Of a DNA stretch of 64,000 bases, positions 48,809-57,561 are shown in pieces. Both the position numbers and the translations under genes were made by a program. How positions within the stretch are numbered: position 1 is the first letter of the stretch; each line of letters opens with the position of its first letter. Source of the DNA: Sipunculus nudus. Lineage: Eukaryota > Annelida > Sipuncula > Golfingiida > Sipunculidae. The stretch covers positions 1,377,001 through 1,441,000 of the forward strand of contig JAPPUL010000068.1 of assembly GCA_026874595.1 (NCBI GenBank), read 5' to 3'. The notes under the pieces were generated by a model. The model was not told the DNA's origin. It made no database searches and saw only the letters and a list, made by a program, of their open reading frames with translations.

Positions 48809-51712
48809 CTAACTGTTTGCCTCATACCAATTCCTTCCCTTCCCTATCCGTACCTTAAGTCCTACCTTAAGTTTGCAAACTCCTTCCATACAACGCCTTA
48901 CAAGCTCCTCAACCGCTTTAACCTCATCTTCCAATACCTCAAATACAAGCTCATCGTGTACCTGGATTAGCATCTTGCTCCTTAAACCCTTCTTGCCCAT
49001 CTCTTCCCATATCCTTAGCATCGCTATCTTTATTATATCCGCACTCGTTGCTTGAATCGGTGTGTTTATGGCAACTCGCTCCCCAAAACTCTTATCTACT
49101 CCATTTCCCGACCTTAATGAAGGCAGCTTTCTTACGCGATTAAATAAACTCTTTACATACCCTTCCTTATATGCACGCTCTATTTGCTCTTCCATAAAAC
49201 GCTTTATACCTTTGTACTCCTTGAAATACTCTTCTATAAACTCTTTTGCCTTCTTAAAGTCTATCTTTAAGTCCTCAGCAAGTCGTCTTGCTCCCATTCC
49301 GTAGATTATTGAGAAGTTTATTGTTTTGGCTATTTGGCGTTCTTCTTTACTAATTTCACCTTCTTTCTTCTTGAATATTACTTTTGCTGTTTGGATGTGG
49401 ATGTCTTTATCCTTTTTATAGGCATCTATTAGCTTTTCATCTTCTGAGTAGTGTGCGAGTATTCTAAGTTCTATTTGAGAGTAGTCCGCGCTTAGTAATA
49501 TGTGATTCTCTTTGGCTATGAAACCTTGTTTTACATTATCTCCTATTTTCCCTTTTGTTGGTATGTTTTGTATGTTTGGATTGCTTGAGGACAGCCGGCC
49601 TGTTTGGGTTACCATTTGGTTAAAGGTTGTGTGTATTCTGCCGGTCTTTGCATTTACTGCTTTTGGAAGAGGTTCAAGATAATTTTGTATTACTTTTGTT
49701 AGCTTTCTGTATTCTAGAAGATATTTGGCGATTATATGTTTACTTTCTAATTTCTCAAGTACGCTTGTGTTTGTTGAGTATGAGCTTTTTGTTTTCTTTA
49801 AGGGTTTTATCTTTAGCTTTTCAAAAAGTATTGCACTTAGCTTTTTAGGGGAGTTTATATTAAATACTTCTCCTGCTTCCTTGTAAATGGCTTCTTTTAG
49901 CTCCTCAAGGCGCTCTCCATAAATATTTGATAGCTTTGTAAATTGTTTAGTGTCTATTAATACTCCCGCAAGCTCCATATCCCCAAGCACATCTATTAAA
50001 CCTAATTCTACACTGTAGTAAAGCTCTCTCATCAGACTTTCGTCTATTTGTAACTTTAATTCTTTATAAGCTAGTAAATTTATATATGCTCGCTCAACTG
50101 AACTTTCTATTCTAGAACTTATTTCAATATTATTAACTTCGTTATTAACTTCGTTATTAGTTCCTTTAGAAGCATTAGCAAAATTAAAGAAACCTTGTTC
50201 TAAGCCTACTTTTGATACATTCGAACCTTTATCACCTTCCGATATGTTCTTTTCTGATATGTTTTTGGCTTCAAGCTTATAATTCCCTAAAAGACTCTCT
50301 CCGACTTTTGATAAACTTTGATCTTGCTCCTGAGGATTTAACATGTACCACGCAAGCATTGTATCAAAATGTATGCCATTAAGACTTATTCCGTAGCTGC
50401 TAAGCACTACCTTTTGATATTTTAAATTATGTCCTATCTTCTTTATATCTTTATCCTCAAGGATTTCTTTTATTGCGATATATTTCTCATTATCTTCTTT
50501 TCTTTCATTATCTTCTTTTCTTTCATTTTCTTCTTTTCTTTCATTATCTTCTTTTCTCGCCTGTCCCGCCATTAAAGCTTTATAGGAAAAGTTTATATAG
50601 TAACATCTTGCCTGCTCAAGACACAAATATATTCTAGTTATATTTGCATCCATCCCGTAATCTGAATCTGTTTCAAGTAATATTACAAGTTCTTTAGCCT
50701 TTATAAGTTCATCCTTTAGCGCTTTAATATCCTTGGCACTTTCTAAACTCTTGTAAAAAACACTCTCTTTTTGGGGAGCTTTTTTTTGGGGAGCTTTTTT
50801 TGGGGGAGCTTTTTTTAATAAGCTGTCTTTGAGTAGACTATTAAGCTCATATTCATTTAATATAGAAAAGGCTGCCTTTGTATTTAGAGCTTCTCTTTTA
50901 AATGCTTTTATATCTCCTTCTATATCTAAATCTGTTTTAATAGTACAAAGTTCTTTACTTATTTTTGCTTTCTTTTGACCTTCACGTAGCTTTGTCTTTA
51001 TATTATCTTCAAGGCTTTCTAAGTTATTGTATATAGCATCTAAGGTGATAAAGCGATTTAATAGTTTTGATGCGTTTTTAGGACCAATACCTTTTATTCC
51101 GGGTACATTGTCGGAGCTGTCTCCCATTAAAGATAAAAGGTCTACTATCTGTTCAGGATAAACATCCCACTTTGCTTTGACCTGTTCTTTATTGTAATAG
51201 GTAAACTCGCTTGTTCCGCGTTTTGGACTTAGAACATATACATTATTCTTTACGAGTTGGAGCATGTCTTTATCGGATGTGCAGATGTATATGTTTATAT
51301 CTTTGCGACTCCCAAACTTACTACATAATGTCCCGATTATATCATCAGCCTCATAGCCTTCCATTTCTATAGTGCATATTTCAAGCTTCTTTATTAAGGA
51401 TAAGATTATTGGTATTTGCTTTTTGAGGTTTTCTGGAGGCTCTTGCCTATTTGCTTTATAGGAAGGGTAGATATCATTTCTAAATGTCTTTTCCTTGCTG
51501 TCAAGCGCTATTATAAAATATTTTGGTTTATGTACTTTTATAAGCTTTAAAAGCATTTTGGTAAAACCATATATAGCAGAACTCGGAAAGCCTTTAGAGG
51601 TCATTAGACCTTGCTTTTCAAGCGCATAAAACGCACGGAATATTAAGCCAAATCCATCTACTATTAGTAAGGTGTCTTTTAAAGTATCTTTTCTAACTTC
51701 TTTACTAATCAT
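48809..51712 (-). CDS. polA: DNA polymerase I with inactive-looking 3'-5' exonuclease domain
   Basis: A 967-residue repair and lagging-strand polymerase. The 5' nuclease domain (about 10-300) has LIVDGFGLIFRAFYA and EGYEADDIIGTL. A linker with KKAP repeats follows. The 3'-5' exonuclease-like domain (about 320-560) lacks its metal-binding residues. The E. coli DTETDS motif reads LLETDS, NLKYD reads NLKYQ, and the third-motif Asp is missing (YINLLAY). The polymerase domain is intact: LSADYSQIELRILAHYS (motif A), RQIAKTINFSIIYGMG (B) and QVHDELVFE (C). So it should polymerise and remove primers without proofreading, like Taq polymerase. Two in-frame tandem repeats lie inside the gene. Confidence 0.95.
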   Translation of the reverse strand: MISKEVRKDTLKDTLLIVDGFGLIFRAFYALEKQGLMTSKGFPSSAIYGFTKMLLKLIKVHKPKYFIIALDSKEKTFRNDIYPSYKANRQEPPENLKKQIPIILSLIKKLEICTIEMEGYEADDIIGTLCSKFGSRKDINIYICTSDKDMLQLVKNNVYVLSPKRGTSEFTYYNKEQVKAKWDVYPEQIVDLLSLMGDSSDNVPGIKGIGPKNASKLLNRFITLDAIYNNLESLEDNIKTKLREGQKKAKISKELCTIKTDLDIEGDIKAFKREALNTKAAFSILNEYELNSLLKDSLLKKAPPKKAPQKKAPQKESVFYKSLESAKDIKALKDELIKAKELVILLETDSDYGMDANITRIYLCLEQARCYYINFSYKALMAGQARKEDNERKEENERKEDNERKEDNEKYIAIKEILEDKDIKKIGHNLKYQKVVLSSYGISLNGIHFDTMLAWYMLNPQEQDQSLSKVGESLLGNYKLEAKNISEKNISEGDKGSNVSKVGLEQGFFNFANASKGTNNEVNNEVNNIEISSRIESSVERAYINLLAYKELKLQIDESLMRELYYSVELGLIDVLGDMELAGVLIDTKQFTKLSNIYGERLEELKEAIYKEAGEVFNINSPKKLSAILFEKLKIKPLKKTKSSYSTNTSVLEKLESKHIIAKYLLEYRKLTKVIQNYLEPLPKAVNAKTGRIHTTFNQMVTQTGRLSSSNPNIQNIPTKGKIGDNVKQGFIAKENHILLSADYSQIELRILAHYSEDEKLIDAYKKDKDIHIQTAKVIFKKKEGEISKEERQIAKTINFSIIYGMGARRLAEDLKIDFKKAKEFIEEYFKEYKGIKRFMEEQIERAYKEGYVKSLFNRVRKLPSLRSGNGVDKSFGERVAINTPIQATSADIIKIAMLRIWEEMGKKGLRSKMLIQVHDELVFEVLEDEVKAVEELVRRCMEGVCKLKVGLKVRIGKGRNWYEANS
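50491..50562 (-). repeat. 18-bp in-frame tandem repeat in polA (ERKEDN units)
   Basis: TATCTTCTTTTCTTTCAT repeats at 50491-50508 and 50509-50526, with a one-base variant at 50527-50544 and a partial copy after that. Read on the coding strand it encodes repeated six-residue units of the type ERKEDN in a surface-type segment of the degenerate exonuclease domain. Confidence 0.9.
50771..50815 (-). repeat. 15-bp in-frame tandem repeat in polA (KKAPQ units)
   Basis: TTGGGGAGCTTTTTT repeats exactly at 50771-50785 and 50786-50800, and with one change at 50801-50815. It encodes three KKAP(Q/P) units in the linker between the 5' nuclease and exonuclease-like domains. Confidence 0.9.
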
Positions 51713-51924
51713 TTTATATCGCCTTTATATTGCATATTCCCTCTTTGATTCACTCTTTAAAGCTATTATAAGAATATTAACTTCACATAATTAAATGTTT
51801 ATTTGGCTTTTATTCGGTTTAATTGTTCTTTTCTAATAGAAAATTTGACATGTAAAGGACATATTATTAATTTGTATGCAACTTAATTCATAATATAACT
51901 ATGTGTGGAGGAGGATAGACTATT

Positions 51925-53169
51925 ATGTTACAAATGTTTACAGACACTTTCAAGCAAATATTAGCTATGGACTTTGCGAGTATGTCTTTACTATCAAGAC
52001 TTATTATACTGATAGTAGGACTAGTTGTAAGTTGGCTTTTGTATATTGTGTTGAAACAGATTATCTTAAAAATTATAAGTAACTTTGCAAAGAGAACTAC
52101 AACGAACTTTGATGACCTTATAGTAGAATATAAAACAGTAAACAAGTTGCTTTTATTAATACCTATTGGGGTTTTAGCTTTTGTAGTACCAGCTTTGGCA
52201 AGTCCTCTTTTAGAAGAGATCTCTTATAAGATATTAGCCTCGGCGGCAATACTTGTATTTGTTATGGCTTTGCATTCTTTTTTAAAGGTGTTACTTGCAG
52301 TATATAACAAACTTGAAGTGGCTAGGACGAGGCCAATTAAAAGTTATGTGCAGGTTGTTGTTTTAGTTATGTATGCAATTGCAATAGTTTTAATAATTGC
52401 GATACTTCTAAGCATATCGCCTGTAGCTATAGTGACAGCTCTTGGTGCGATTACAGCCGTTTTAGTATTTGTATTTAGAGATACAATTCTTGGACTTGTT
52501 GCAAGTTTTCAGATAGTATCCGGGGATATAATACATATAGGTGATTGGCTTGAGGCACCCCAGTTTGCTGCTGATGGTGAGGTTATGGATATTAGTCTGC
52601 ACACGGTAAAGGTTAAAAACTTTGATAATACCATAACGAGCATACCACCATATAAGCTTGCCTCTGATGCATTTAAGAACTGGCGAGGCATGCAAGAGTC
52701 TAAGGTGCGACGTATAAAACGTTCAATATACATAGATTTAAGAACAATACGTTTTTGTGATGCGTCTGATATTGAAGAGATTTCTAAGGTACGTTTAATT
52801 AAGGACTATATTTCATCTAAGTCTGAGGAAATAAATGCTTATAATAAAGAGCATGACGTAAGCCCTACAGAACTTGGTTCCCGTCGCATGTCTAATATAG
52901 GGATATTTAGAGAGTATCTTAAAATATATCTCCGTCAAAATCCAAATATAGATACAAGTAAGACACTGTTAGTAAGACAGCTTTCCCCTGGTGAACATGG
53001 GCTTCCAATAGAGATATATGTATTTGCCAATGACACTGATTGGGGGAACTATGAAGAGATACAGGCAAATATATTTGATCATGTAATGGCAATGGTTCCG
53101 GTATTTGGACTTAAAATATTCCAAAATGTATCAGGATCGGATGTTGAGAGATTTCTAGAAAGAAAGTAA
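51925..53169 (+). CDS. MscS-family mechanosensitive ion channel (YbdG-like)
   Basis: A 414-residue inner-membrane channel with about five membrane spans (residues 20-190). The pore helix region is VTALGAITAVLVFVFRDTILGLVASFQIV. The MscS beta domain follows (SGDIIHIGDWLEAP, VKNFDNTITSIPPYKLASDAFKNWRGM). The C-terminal alpha/beta part resembles YbdG, which is 415 residues in E. coli. It would release solutes on hypo-osmotic shock. The ATG has a GGAGGAGG box about 10 bases upstream. An imperfect duplication of its 3' end follows the stop. Confidence 0.92.
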   Translation: MLQMFTDTFKQILAMDFASMSLLSRLIILIVGLVVSWLLYIVLKQIILKIISNFAKRTTTNFDDLIVEYKTVNKLLLLIPIGVLAFVVPALASPLLEEISYKILASAAILVFVMALHSFLKVLLAVYNKLEVARTRPIKSYVQVVVLVMYAIAIVLIIAILLSISPVAIVTALGAITAVLVFVFRDTILGLVASFQIVSGDIIHIGDWLEAPQFAADGEVMDISLHTVKVKNFDNTITSIPPYKLASDAFKNWRGMQESKVRRIKRSIYIDLRTIRFCDASDIEEISKVRLIKDYISSKSEEINAYNKEHDVSPTELGSRRMSNIGIFREYLKIYLRQNPNIDTSKTLLVRQLSPGEHGLPIEIYVFANDTDWGNYEEIQANIFDHVMAMVPVFGLKIFQNVSGSDVERFLERK

Positions 53170-53247
53170 AAAAGACTAACTAGAAAGAAAAAAAGAAAAA
53201 AAGACTAATTAGACAATATCAGTTATTATATAACTTTTATGCTTTTA

Positions 53248-53269
53248 TGTTTTATAAGTTTATAAAACA
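53248..53269. promoter_or_regulatory. 22-bp near-continuous palindrome upstream of the thi operon
   Basis: TGTTTTATAA (53248-53257) and TTATAAAACA (53260-53269) are perfect 10-bp arms separated by two bases. The dyad lies in the 197-bp gap between the channel gene and thiF. It has no T-run and a very small loop, so a protein-binding operator for the thi genes is more likely than a terminator; function is inference. Confidence 0.5.
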
Positions 53270-53366
53270 AAACAAAGTACTTTACTTTTTGAAGTCTTAT
53301 TATTTTCTTAGCTTATACTAAAGCTTATGACGTAAAGACAAAGAAGACGAATTAGAAAGTAAACGA

Positions 53367-54173
53367 ATGATAAAAGTAAATGAGACATCATATGAGTATG
53401 AGAGAGCTCAGACATTAGAATCGCTACGTAGAAAGTATAAAGCGGATGCCGATATAGTAATCTACAATGGTTTTGCGACTGTGGAGCTTGCTGAGATAGA
53501 GATAGCAGATGGTGATGAGGTAGTATTAATAAAGCGAGGAGAGATACCGGATGAGAGAGAACTTGAGGGCTTGATGGTATCTCGCCATACGCCGGGAGTG
53601 CATAAGAAGTTAAAGGGAGCGACAGTAGGGATAGCAGGTGTTGGTGGGCTTGGGTCTTCTGTAGCTGTTGCTCTTGCTCGGGTAGGTGTTGGGAAGTTGG
53701 TGATAGCGGATTATGATGTAGTTGAGCCGAGTAATTTAAATAGACAACAATACTTTGTAGATCAGCTTGGGGAGGCTAAGGTTGATGCTTTGTATGCAAA
53801 TTTAAAGCGTATAAATCCTTATGTAGAAGTATCAAGACACAAGATAGTGCTGACAGAAGAAAATATATATGATATATTTAAAGGAGTTAGTGTACTGGTT
53901 GAGGGTTTTGACAGGGCAGATTTGAAGTCAATGCTAGTGAATGCGATTTATGGAAGGGATAAGGAAGCAAAGATAGTGATGGCATCAGGGCTTGGGGGGT
54001 ATGGCAATGCGAATAAGATATTATCGCGTCGTCTTGGCAGAGGGCTTTATATAGTGGGGGATGGGCAGTCGGGGGCGCGGCCTGGGATGGGACTTATGTC
54101 GCCGAGGGTAGGGGTTGCAGCTCATCATCAAGCGGATAAGGTGGTTGAGCTGATACTTGCTGATACAAGTTAA
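53367..54173 (+). CDS. thiF: ThiS adenylyltransferase ThiF with N-terminal ubiquitin-like (ThiS-like) domain
   Basis: A 268-residue E1-like enzyme that adenylates the C-terminus of ThiS for sulfur transfer in thiazole synthesis. The first 65 residues (MIKVNETSYEYE...EIEIADGDEVVLIKRGEIP) form a beta-grasp fold like ThiS but without a terminal Gly-Gly. The rest is the ThiF Rossmann domain, with GVGGLGSSVAVALARVGVG and DYDVVEPSNLNRQQY. The CxxC zinc pairs of E. coli ThiF are absent, as in the short ThiF of anaerobes. It leads the thiF-thiS-thiG-thiE cluster. No TPP riboswitch is seen upstream. Confidence 0.92.
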   Translation: MIKVNETSYEYERAQTLESLRRKYKADADIVIYNGFATVELAEIEIADGDEVVLIKRGEIPDERELEGLMVSRHTPGVHKKLKGATVGIAGVGGLGSSVAVALARVGVGKLVIADYDVVEPSNLNRQQYFVDQLGEAKVDALYANLKRINPYVEVSRHKIVLTEENIYDIFKGVSVLVEGFDRADLKSMLVNAIYGRDKEAKIVMASGLGGYGNANKILSRRLGRGLYIVGDGQSGARPGMGLMSPRVGVAAHHQADKVVELILADTS

Positions 54174-54232
54174 GAATAAATAAGTTAAAATATATCTTTA
54201 ATTAAAGAAAACTAAAGCAAGGAGGAAAGAGA

Positions 54233-54436
54233 ATGCATATAAAAGTAAATGGAGCGGCGAAGGAATTTAAGGGGGAAGGGCTTACAATATCAGAGATTTT
54301 AAAGGAACTTAATATAGAAGTAAAGAACATAGCGGTGGAACATAATCTTGAGATAGTGCCGAAGGATAGTTTTGGGGGACATAGTTTAAAAGAAGGAGAT
54401 AATCTTGAGATAGTACAATTTGTAGGAGGGGGTTGA
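54233..54436 (+). CDS. thiS: Sulfur carrier protein ThiS
   Basis: A 67-residue beta-grasp protein ending VQFVGGG, with the C-terminal Gly-Gly that is thiocarboxylated and donates sulfur to ThiG. ISEILKELNIEVKNIAVEHN and GDNLEIVQ match the family. GGAGG precedes the ATG. It lies between thiF and thiG. A 13-bp unit just after the stop is duplicated. Confidence 0.95.
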   Translation: MHIKVNGAAKEFKGEGLTISEILKELNIEVKNIAVEHNLEIVPKDSFGGHSLKEGDNLEIVQFVGGG

Positions 54437-54437
54437 G

Positions 54438-54463
54438 GGGGATGTAATTAGGGGATGTAATTA
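54438..54463. repeat. 13-bp tandem duplication after thiS
   Basis: GGGGATGTAATTA occurs twice in direct succession (54438-54450, 54451-54463), starting two bases after the thiS stop. Confidence 0.9.
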
Positions 54464-54487
54464 GATAAAAATGAGGGTAAATAGAAA

Positions 54488-55264
54488 ATGGAAAGAGCTG
54501 GTAAATTTGAAATAGGTGGCAAAGAGTATAGCTCGCGGTTATTGGTGGGGACAGGCAAGTATGAGACATTTGAGTTGATGGAGAAAGCGCTTATGGAGTC
54601 TGGGGCGGAGATAGTGACGGTAGCGGTAAGACGAGTAGATCTTGAAAGCAGTACGAAGTCGTTGTTACGTTATATAGATTTAAAGAAATATACACTACTC
54701 CCAAACACAGCAGGATGTTATACAAAAGAGGAAGCACTTCGCTACGCACGTCTTGGACGGGAGGCGGGAATGAATAATTATATAAAGCTTGAGGTAATAG
54801 GGGATGAGCGGACCTTGTTTCCTGATAACGAGGCAACTCTTGAGGCAGCAAAGATACTGGTAAAAGAGGGATTTGTGGTATTTCCGTATGTAACAGATGA
54901 TCCTATAATGGCGCTTAAGCTTGAAGACGCAGGATGTGCATGCGTGATGCCGTTGGCGGCACCAATAGGTTCAGGACTTGGGATAAGGAATCCTTATAAC
55001 ATAGAGATAATACTAGAACGAGTAAGAGTACCTGTTATAGTGGATGCAGGAGTAGGCACGGCATCGGATGCAGCTATAGCAATGGAGCTGGGCTGTGATG
55101 GGGTATTGATGAATACGGCAATAGCGTGTGCCAAGGATCCTTGTATGATGGCGCTATCGATGAAGAAGGCAGTAGAGGCGGGGCGGTTATCCTATTTGGG
55201 AGGGCGGATACCGAAGAAGCTATACGCATCAGCAAGTAGTCCTATTGAAGGAGTGTTAAGATAG
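54488..55264 (+). CDS. thiG: Thiazole synthase
   Basis: A 258-residue TIM-barrel enzyme that forms the thiazole phosphate of thiamine from 1-deoxyxylulose 5-phosphate, ThiS thiocarboxylate and dehydroglycine. The N-terminus [19 protein letters not shown] and the Schiff-base Lys region YIKLEVIGD are present. [47 protein letters not shown] and the terminal [11 protein letters not shown] are all conserved. The dehydroglycine source (ThiH or ThiO) is not encoded in this cluster. Confidence 0.97.
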   Translation: MERAGKFEIGGKEYSSRLLVGTGKYETFELMEKALMESGAEIVTVAVRRVDLESSTKSLLRYIDLKKYTLLPNTAGCYTKEEALRYARLGREAGMNNYIKLEVIGDERTLFPDNEATLEAAKILVKEGFVVFPYVTDDPIMALKLEDAGCACVMPLAAPIGSGLGIRNPYNIEIILERVRVPVIVDAGVGTASDAAIAMELGCDGVLMNTAIACAKDPCMMALSMKKAVEAGRLSYLGGRIPKKLYASASSPIEGVLR

Positions 55265-55323
55265 GATAAGGGAGGTTAAATTTATAATGCTTTTGCGCAA
55301 GTTTAGTTTCAGCTAATATTAAT

Positions 55324-55968
55324 ATGGGAAAGGAGTTACCGAGAGTATATTTAATAACGGACAGGAGGGGGTGTAAAGATATATTATACGTAGTAGAAGA
55401 GGCACTTGAAGGAGGGGTAAGGATGGTGCAGCTACGAGAGAAAGATTTAAATACGCGTGATATGTATAATCTTGGCAAACGACTTCGAACCTTAACGAAT
55501 AGATACAAAGCACTACTGCTAATAAATGACAGATTAGACATAATGGAAGCGCTTGATGCAGATGGTGTACATATAGGGAAAAATAGCCTGCCACTAAATA
55601 AAGTACGAGAGCGAGTGAATGAGAATGTAGTAAGTAAGGGTAGAGAGTATATAATAGGGTACTCAGCACACAGTGTAGAAGAAGTTAAGCTATGCGCACA
55701 AGAGGGGATAGACTTTGTAACCTATAGCCCGATATTAAAGCCAAATACAAAGAAAAGTTACGAGCCGAAGGTATTAGGGGTATCTGCTCTTGATGGAGTT
55801 ATTGATATAGGGATAAAGGTGTATGGCTTAGGCGGGATAGAAGCAGATACCATATCTTTATTAAGAGGAGTTTATGGAGTAGCTTTAATAGGATATATAA
55901 TAAGTTCAAAAGAACCTCGTAGAGCAACAGAAAGGGTAATAGAAGAAATTAATAAAGTTTTTAATTAG
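55324..55968 (+). CDS. thiE: Thiamine-phosphate synthase
   Basis: A 214-residue TIM-barrel enzyme that couples HMP diphosphate and thiazole phosphate to thiamine phosphate. VYLITDRRGCKDI, GVRMVQLREKDL and LLINDRLDIMEALDADGVHIGKNSLP carry the diphosphate and Mg sites. GYSAHSVEE and VYGLGGIEADTI complete the family pattern, with Gly-Leu-Gly-Gly near the end. It follows thiG by 60 bases and ends the thi cluster. A TenI-like regulator is an alternative family member, but the active-site segments favour ThiE. Confidence 0.93.
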   Translation: MGKELPRVYLITDRRGCKDILYVVEEALEGGVRMVQLREKDLNTRDMYNLGKRLRTLTNRYKALLLINDRLDIMEALDADGVHIGKNSLPLNKVRERVNENVVSKGREYIIGYSAHSVEEVKLCAQEGIDFVTYSPILKPNTKKSYEPKVLGVSALDGVIDIGIKVYGLGGIEADTISLLRGVYGVALIGYIISSKEPRRATERVIEEINKVFN

Positions 55969-56167
55969 TTTTGTCTGCTAAGAGAAACGATGTATATAAT
56001 CATACAAAATATTTTGCTAAATAAAATAATATAATCTTACAAGAATACTAAAATGAAGCTATAATTGTTAAATAAGCATATAATTGTTTACCTAGCTTAG
56101 TATAAACAGAGTCTTAAATTATTAATTGAGATAAATTATTTGTTATATAAAGGAAAAGGAGCGAGTA

Positions 56168-56866
56168 ATGATGAATTTGGATAATGATGTTAGTTCTGAT
56201 AGAGATGAAGATTATAGAAATGAGTTATTTAGGCGTAATTGTGTTGAGATAGTATCGAGCGAAGTAGACAGTGTATATGCAGAGCATTCTATAAGCCTAG
56301 TCGATAATATTTTAAGCAGGGAAGAAGAAGAGGAATATGTAGATTACGTATGTTTTGGACGCAATGGGATGCCGAATTGGAAAGCATATTATGATATAAG
56401 AAATTTAGTTGAGACTTTGGAAGATGTTGATGGACTTGAGAATAAGAATGTTAAAGACATATTAAATCTTGTTGAAAGAAGTTTTTTAATGATATTGTTT
56501 AGCAGAGTAGGGATTACAGAGGAGAGTTTATCAAGTCCATGTAAAAAAGATGTATTTAATATATTACGTAAGCTAGAATTCTTTTATCCGAAAGAAAAAG
56601 AGCTAATAGAGTTTCTGTTAAAGGTAGATAAAGGCAACATTAAATATATTGAGATAGAGCATGCCTATGAACAATATAATACAATACTATCTGATGAGAG
56701 TTATTTTTTGGATAAAGAGAAAGCAGTAATAGAAGTTATGTTATATTATTTTCTTGACAAAGAGGAGCCACTACTATATACAAATGCTATCAAAGATAGG
56801 ATTCAAAGGTATGCTCTTAATAATTTAGTAACCTTTTTAGACAAGGTAAAACATATTAAGACTTAA
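56168..56866 (+). CDS. Hypothetical acidic, helical protein (232 aa)
   Basis: I do not recognise this soluble 232-residue protein. It is acidic and predicted mostly helical, with alternating charged and aliphatic segments (SLVDNILSREEEEEYVDYV, VKDILNLVERSFLMILFSRVG, LYTNAIKDRIQRYALNNLVTFLDKV). No signal peptide or catalytic motif is visible. AAGGAG precedes the paired ATG codons. Its 3' end overlaps the convergent short activase gene by 11 bases. It could be a small adaptor or regulator, but that is only a guess. Confidence 0.6.
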   Translation: MMNLDNDVSSDRDEDYRNELFRRNCVEIVSSEVDSVYAEHSISLVDNILSREEEEEYVDYVCFGRNGMPNWKAYYDIRNLVETLEDVDGLENKNVKDILNLVERSFLMILFSRVGITEESLSSPCKKDVFNILRKLEFFYPKEKELIEFLLKVDKGNIKYIEIEHAYEQYNTILSDESYFLDKEKAVIEVMLYYFLDKEEPLLYTNAIKDRIQRYALNNLVTFLDKVKHIKT

Positions 56867-57551
56867 TAGAGTGTATAAAATTGTCCTGATACATATTGTT
56901 GTTTTGAGCAAAAGCTAAAAGACCTTTAATAAGCAAATCCTGTCCTTTGACTACAACCTGACAAAAAGACTCTAAAGTTTTTATGAAACAAATGTTATTA
57001 GAAAAGCCTCCTGAGATATATAGTTTAGCAGGTTTTTTGGCAAAGTTAAAACTAGCTTTAGCAAGGCCTCTAATGAAGTAAGCAACGGCAATATCAGGGT
57101 CTGTACCTTTGTTTATAAGATCAAAAATCCGTTCAATGCCAAGCAAGCCACATGCTAAAGGAACTGATTTATCTTGAGGTGGGAGAGTATCATAGTCTAC
57201 ATTATAATACTGCCCAAGGATCTCAGTAGTGAATCCCATATTCCCTCCACAAGAGCTATTCCAATCCATAACTTCAGCTGTTCTATTTTGGAAAACAACT
57301 AACTTCATATCGCGAGAACCAATATCAACGAGGGTAAAATTATCTTCGTTAATGTCACTAAGGCCGCCATAAGCAAGGGCTATAAGTTCATTTACATATT
57401 TATCACAGTGTGCTTTGGATGAGTGCCCAGTTGCATACTTAAAATGCCTATCTTTGTTTTTAACGATGTCTTTTGTTTTGACAATAGATAAATTGTGGTT
57501 ATCAGTATCAAATATCTTTGTATAAGTGGTTCCGCCATCACATAAAAGCAT
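56856..57551 (-). CDS. Short activase-type ATPase (BadF/HgdC-like)
   Basis: A 231-residue actin-fold ATPase related to dehydratase activases. LLCDGGTTYTKIFD is phosphate-1, VDIGSRDMKLVVF replaces the usual DIGGQDxK, and LYISGGFSNN is near the adenosine site. Two Cys in NSSCGGNMGF and PLACGLLGIERIF match the positions that bind the shared [4Fe-4S] cluster of HgdC dimers. It is shorter and more diverged than the double-headed activase at 13688-17224. AGAGGAC precedes the ATG. It follows, by 10 bases, a 284-residue unknown gene that is its likely partner. Confidence 0.8.
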   Translation of the reverse strand: MLLCDGGTTYTKIFDTDNHNLSIVKTKDIVKNKDRHFKYATGHSSKAHCDKYVNELIALAYGGLSDINEDNFTLVDIGSRDMKLVVFQNRTAEVMDWNSSCGGNMGFTTEILGQYYNVDYDTLPPQDKSVPLACGLLGIERIFDLINKGTDPDIAVAYFIRGLAKASFNFAKKPAKLYISGGFSNNICFIKTLESFCQVVVKGQDLLIKGLLAFAQNNNMYQDNFIHSIKS

Positions 57552-57561
57552 AAAAGTCCTC

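Noticed and set aside
53170-53366. TPP riboswitch before the thi genes
   Set aside because: No CTGAGA-type conserved core or matching helices are visible; only an AT-rich palindrome is present.
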